A stretch of DNA of 5,496 nt, taken from contig CAZCWX010000557.1 in the NCBI GenBank assembly GCA_964502465.1, forward strand, positions 1 through 5,496, read 5' to 3'. Below are positions 5,162 to 5,496 of the stretch, piece by piece. The position numbers were made by a program, and so were the translations under genes. This stretch comes from CAZCWX01 sp964502465 (GTDB lineage: Bacteria; Desulfobacterota; Binatia; Bin18). Below the pieces are notes generated by a model that ran no database searches, was not told the DNA's origin, and saw only the letters and a list, made by a program, of their open reading frames with translations. Every line of letters begins with the position of its first letter. Positions within the stretch are counted from its first letter, which is position 1.

Positions 5162-5496
5162 ATGACAACGATTGACATCCACCAGAGACGGCTTGGGGTC
5201 TCTATGACCACACGCTGGCAGTGTCCATACATCTTTACCCCTGTGAGGCCCCCGCTGCCAACATGCTTGGCTGCGACAGATAGTAAGCAGCATATCTTGA
5301 AGAGATGGTTTAACTACATTGTGCGACGTGTGATTGTGGGTCCGGAAAAGCGACCGCCCTCTCCTCCTGAACACGAGGTGGACGAGCAACCCCCACAACC
5401 ACCCTTTCTCTATAAAAATCATTGCTTTACCGAGGCATTTATCGCCCTCCGGGGACATCAGCTTACAGGAGAACTCGCCTTTACCCAGGCGACGAA
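5162..5496 (+). CDS. Partial ORF of unknown function running off the right edge
   Basis: From ATG 5162 the frame stays open for 111 codons to the window end. AGAGG (5151-5155) lies six bases before the start, and there is an upstream in-frame TGA at about 5142. The protein begins MTTIDIHQRRLGVSMTTRWQ; a second ATG at 5204 is possible. It has a basic aromatic patch (LKRWFNYIVRRVIVG, about residues 46-60), then a proline-rich acidic linker (KRPPSPPEHEVDEQPPQPP), then FLYKNHCFTEAFIALRGHQL. I recognise no family and see no signal peptide. A basic segment followed by a disordered Pro/Glu linker and a new ordered segment is at least a plausible protein layout. A longer minus-strand frame (5458 to 4958) overlaps it but has shadow-like composition and no ribosome binding site. 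Confidence 0.45.
   Translation, partial: MTTIDIHQRRLGVSMTTRWQCPYIFTPVRPPLPTCLAATDSKQHILKRWFNYIVRRVIVGPEKRPPSPPEHEVDEQPPQPPFLYKNHCFTEAFIALRGHQLTGELAFTQAT

Noticed and set aside
4958..5458. A 166-codon open frame on the minus strand.
   Set aside because: It has no ribosome binding site, a composition rich in Arg, His, Trp, Cys and Ser, and no recognisable motif. It overlaps a plus-strand frame with a better start signal.

Overview
This is a G+C-moderate bacterial window (roughly 55-60% by eye), most likely from a proteobacterium. That placement is inferred from the close family resemblance of several proteins to versions I remember from chemolithotrophic beta- and gammaproteobacteria. Nothing here fixes the species. 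There are no rRNA or tRNA genes, CRISPR arrays or recognisable transposases.

Layout. Positions 11-1300 (minus strand) carry an intact MFS transporter with a plausible sigma70-type promoter at 1401-1429. Upstream of it, also on the minus strand, lies a decayed DUF2254 membrane-protein gene (about 1409-1855). After a non-coding stretch (1856-1998) the plus strand holds two more wrecks. The first is a short secreted TPR-like gene (1999-2313). The second is the last ~40 codons of a bacterial eRF1-like (baeRF) protein (2357-2502), broken by a one-base frameshift. An apparently intact operon follows: a short HPF/RaiA-type ribosome hibernation factor (2532-2900), a 90-residue unknown ORF coupled to it by an ATGA overlap (2897-3169), and a zinc-dependent medium-chain alcohol dehydrogenase (3232-4344). 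Ten bases later begins an alpha-glucan phosphorylase gene (4355-4835) that has lost most of its middle. Its first ~86 codons are joined to two short pieces of its C-terminus, ending in a still readable WQR-stop. The stretch 4836-5161 has no gene I can support. A possible partial ORF of unknown function runs from 5162 off the right edge.

Biology. Ribosome hibernation (HPF, baeRF), fermentative redox balance (alcohol dehydrogenase), glycogen mobilisation (glucan phosphorylase) and accessory membrane proteins together look like a stress, dormancy or micro-oxic survival island. The striking point is mosaic decay: four of the recognisable genes are pseudogenes, while HPF, the dehydrogenase and the transporter keep full frames and key residues. 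I did not find an entirely new system. The most valuable observations are the hidden remnants, which simple ORF calling misses, and the baeRF-HPF neighbourhood.
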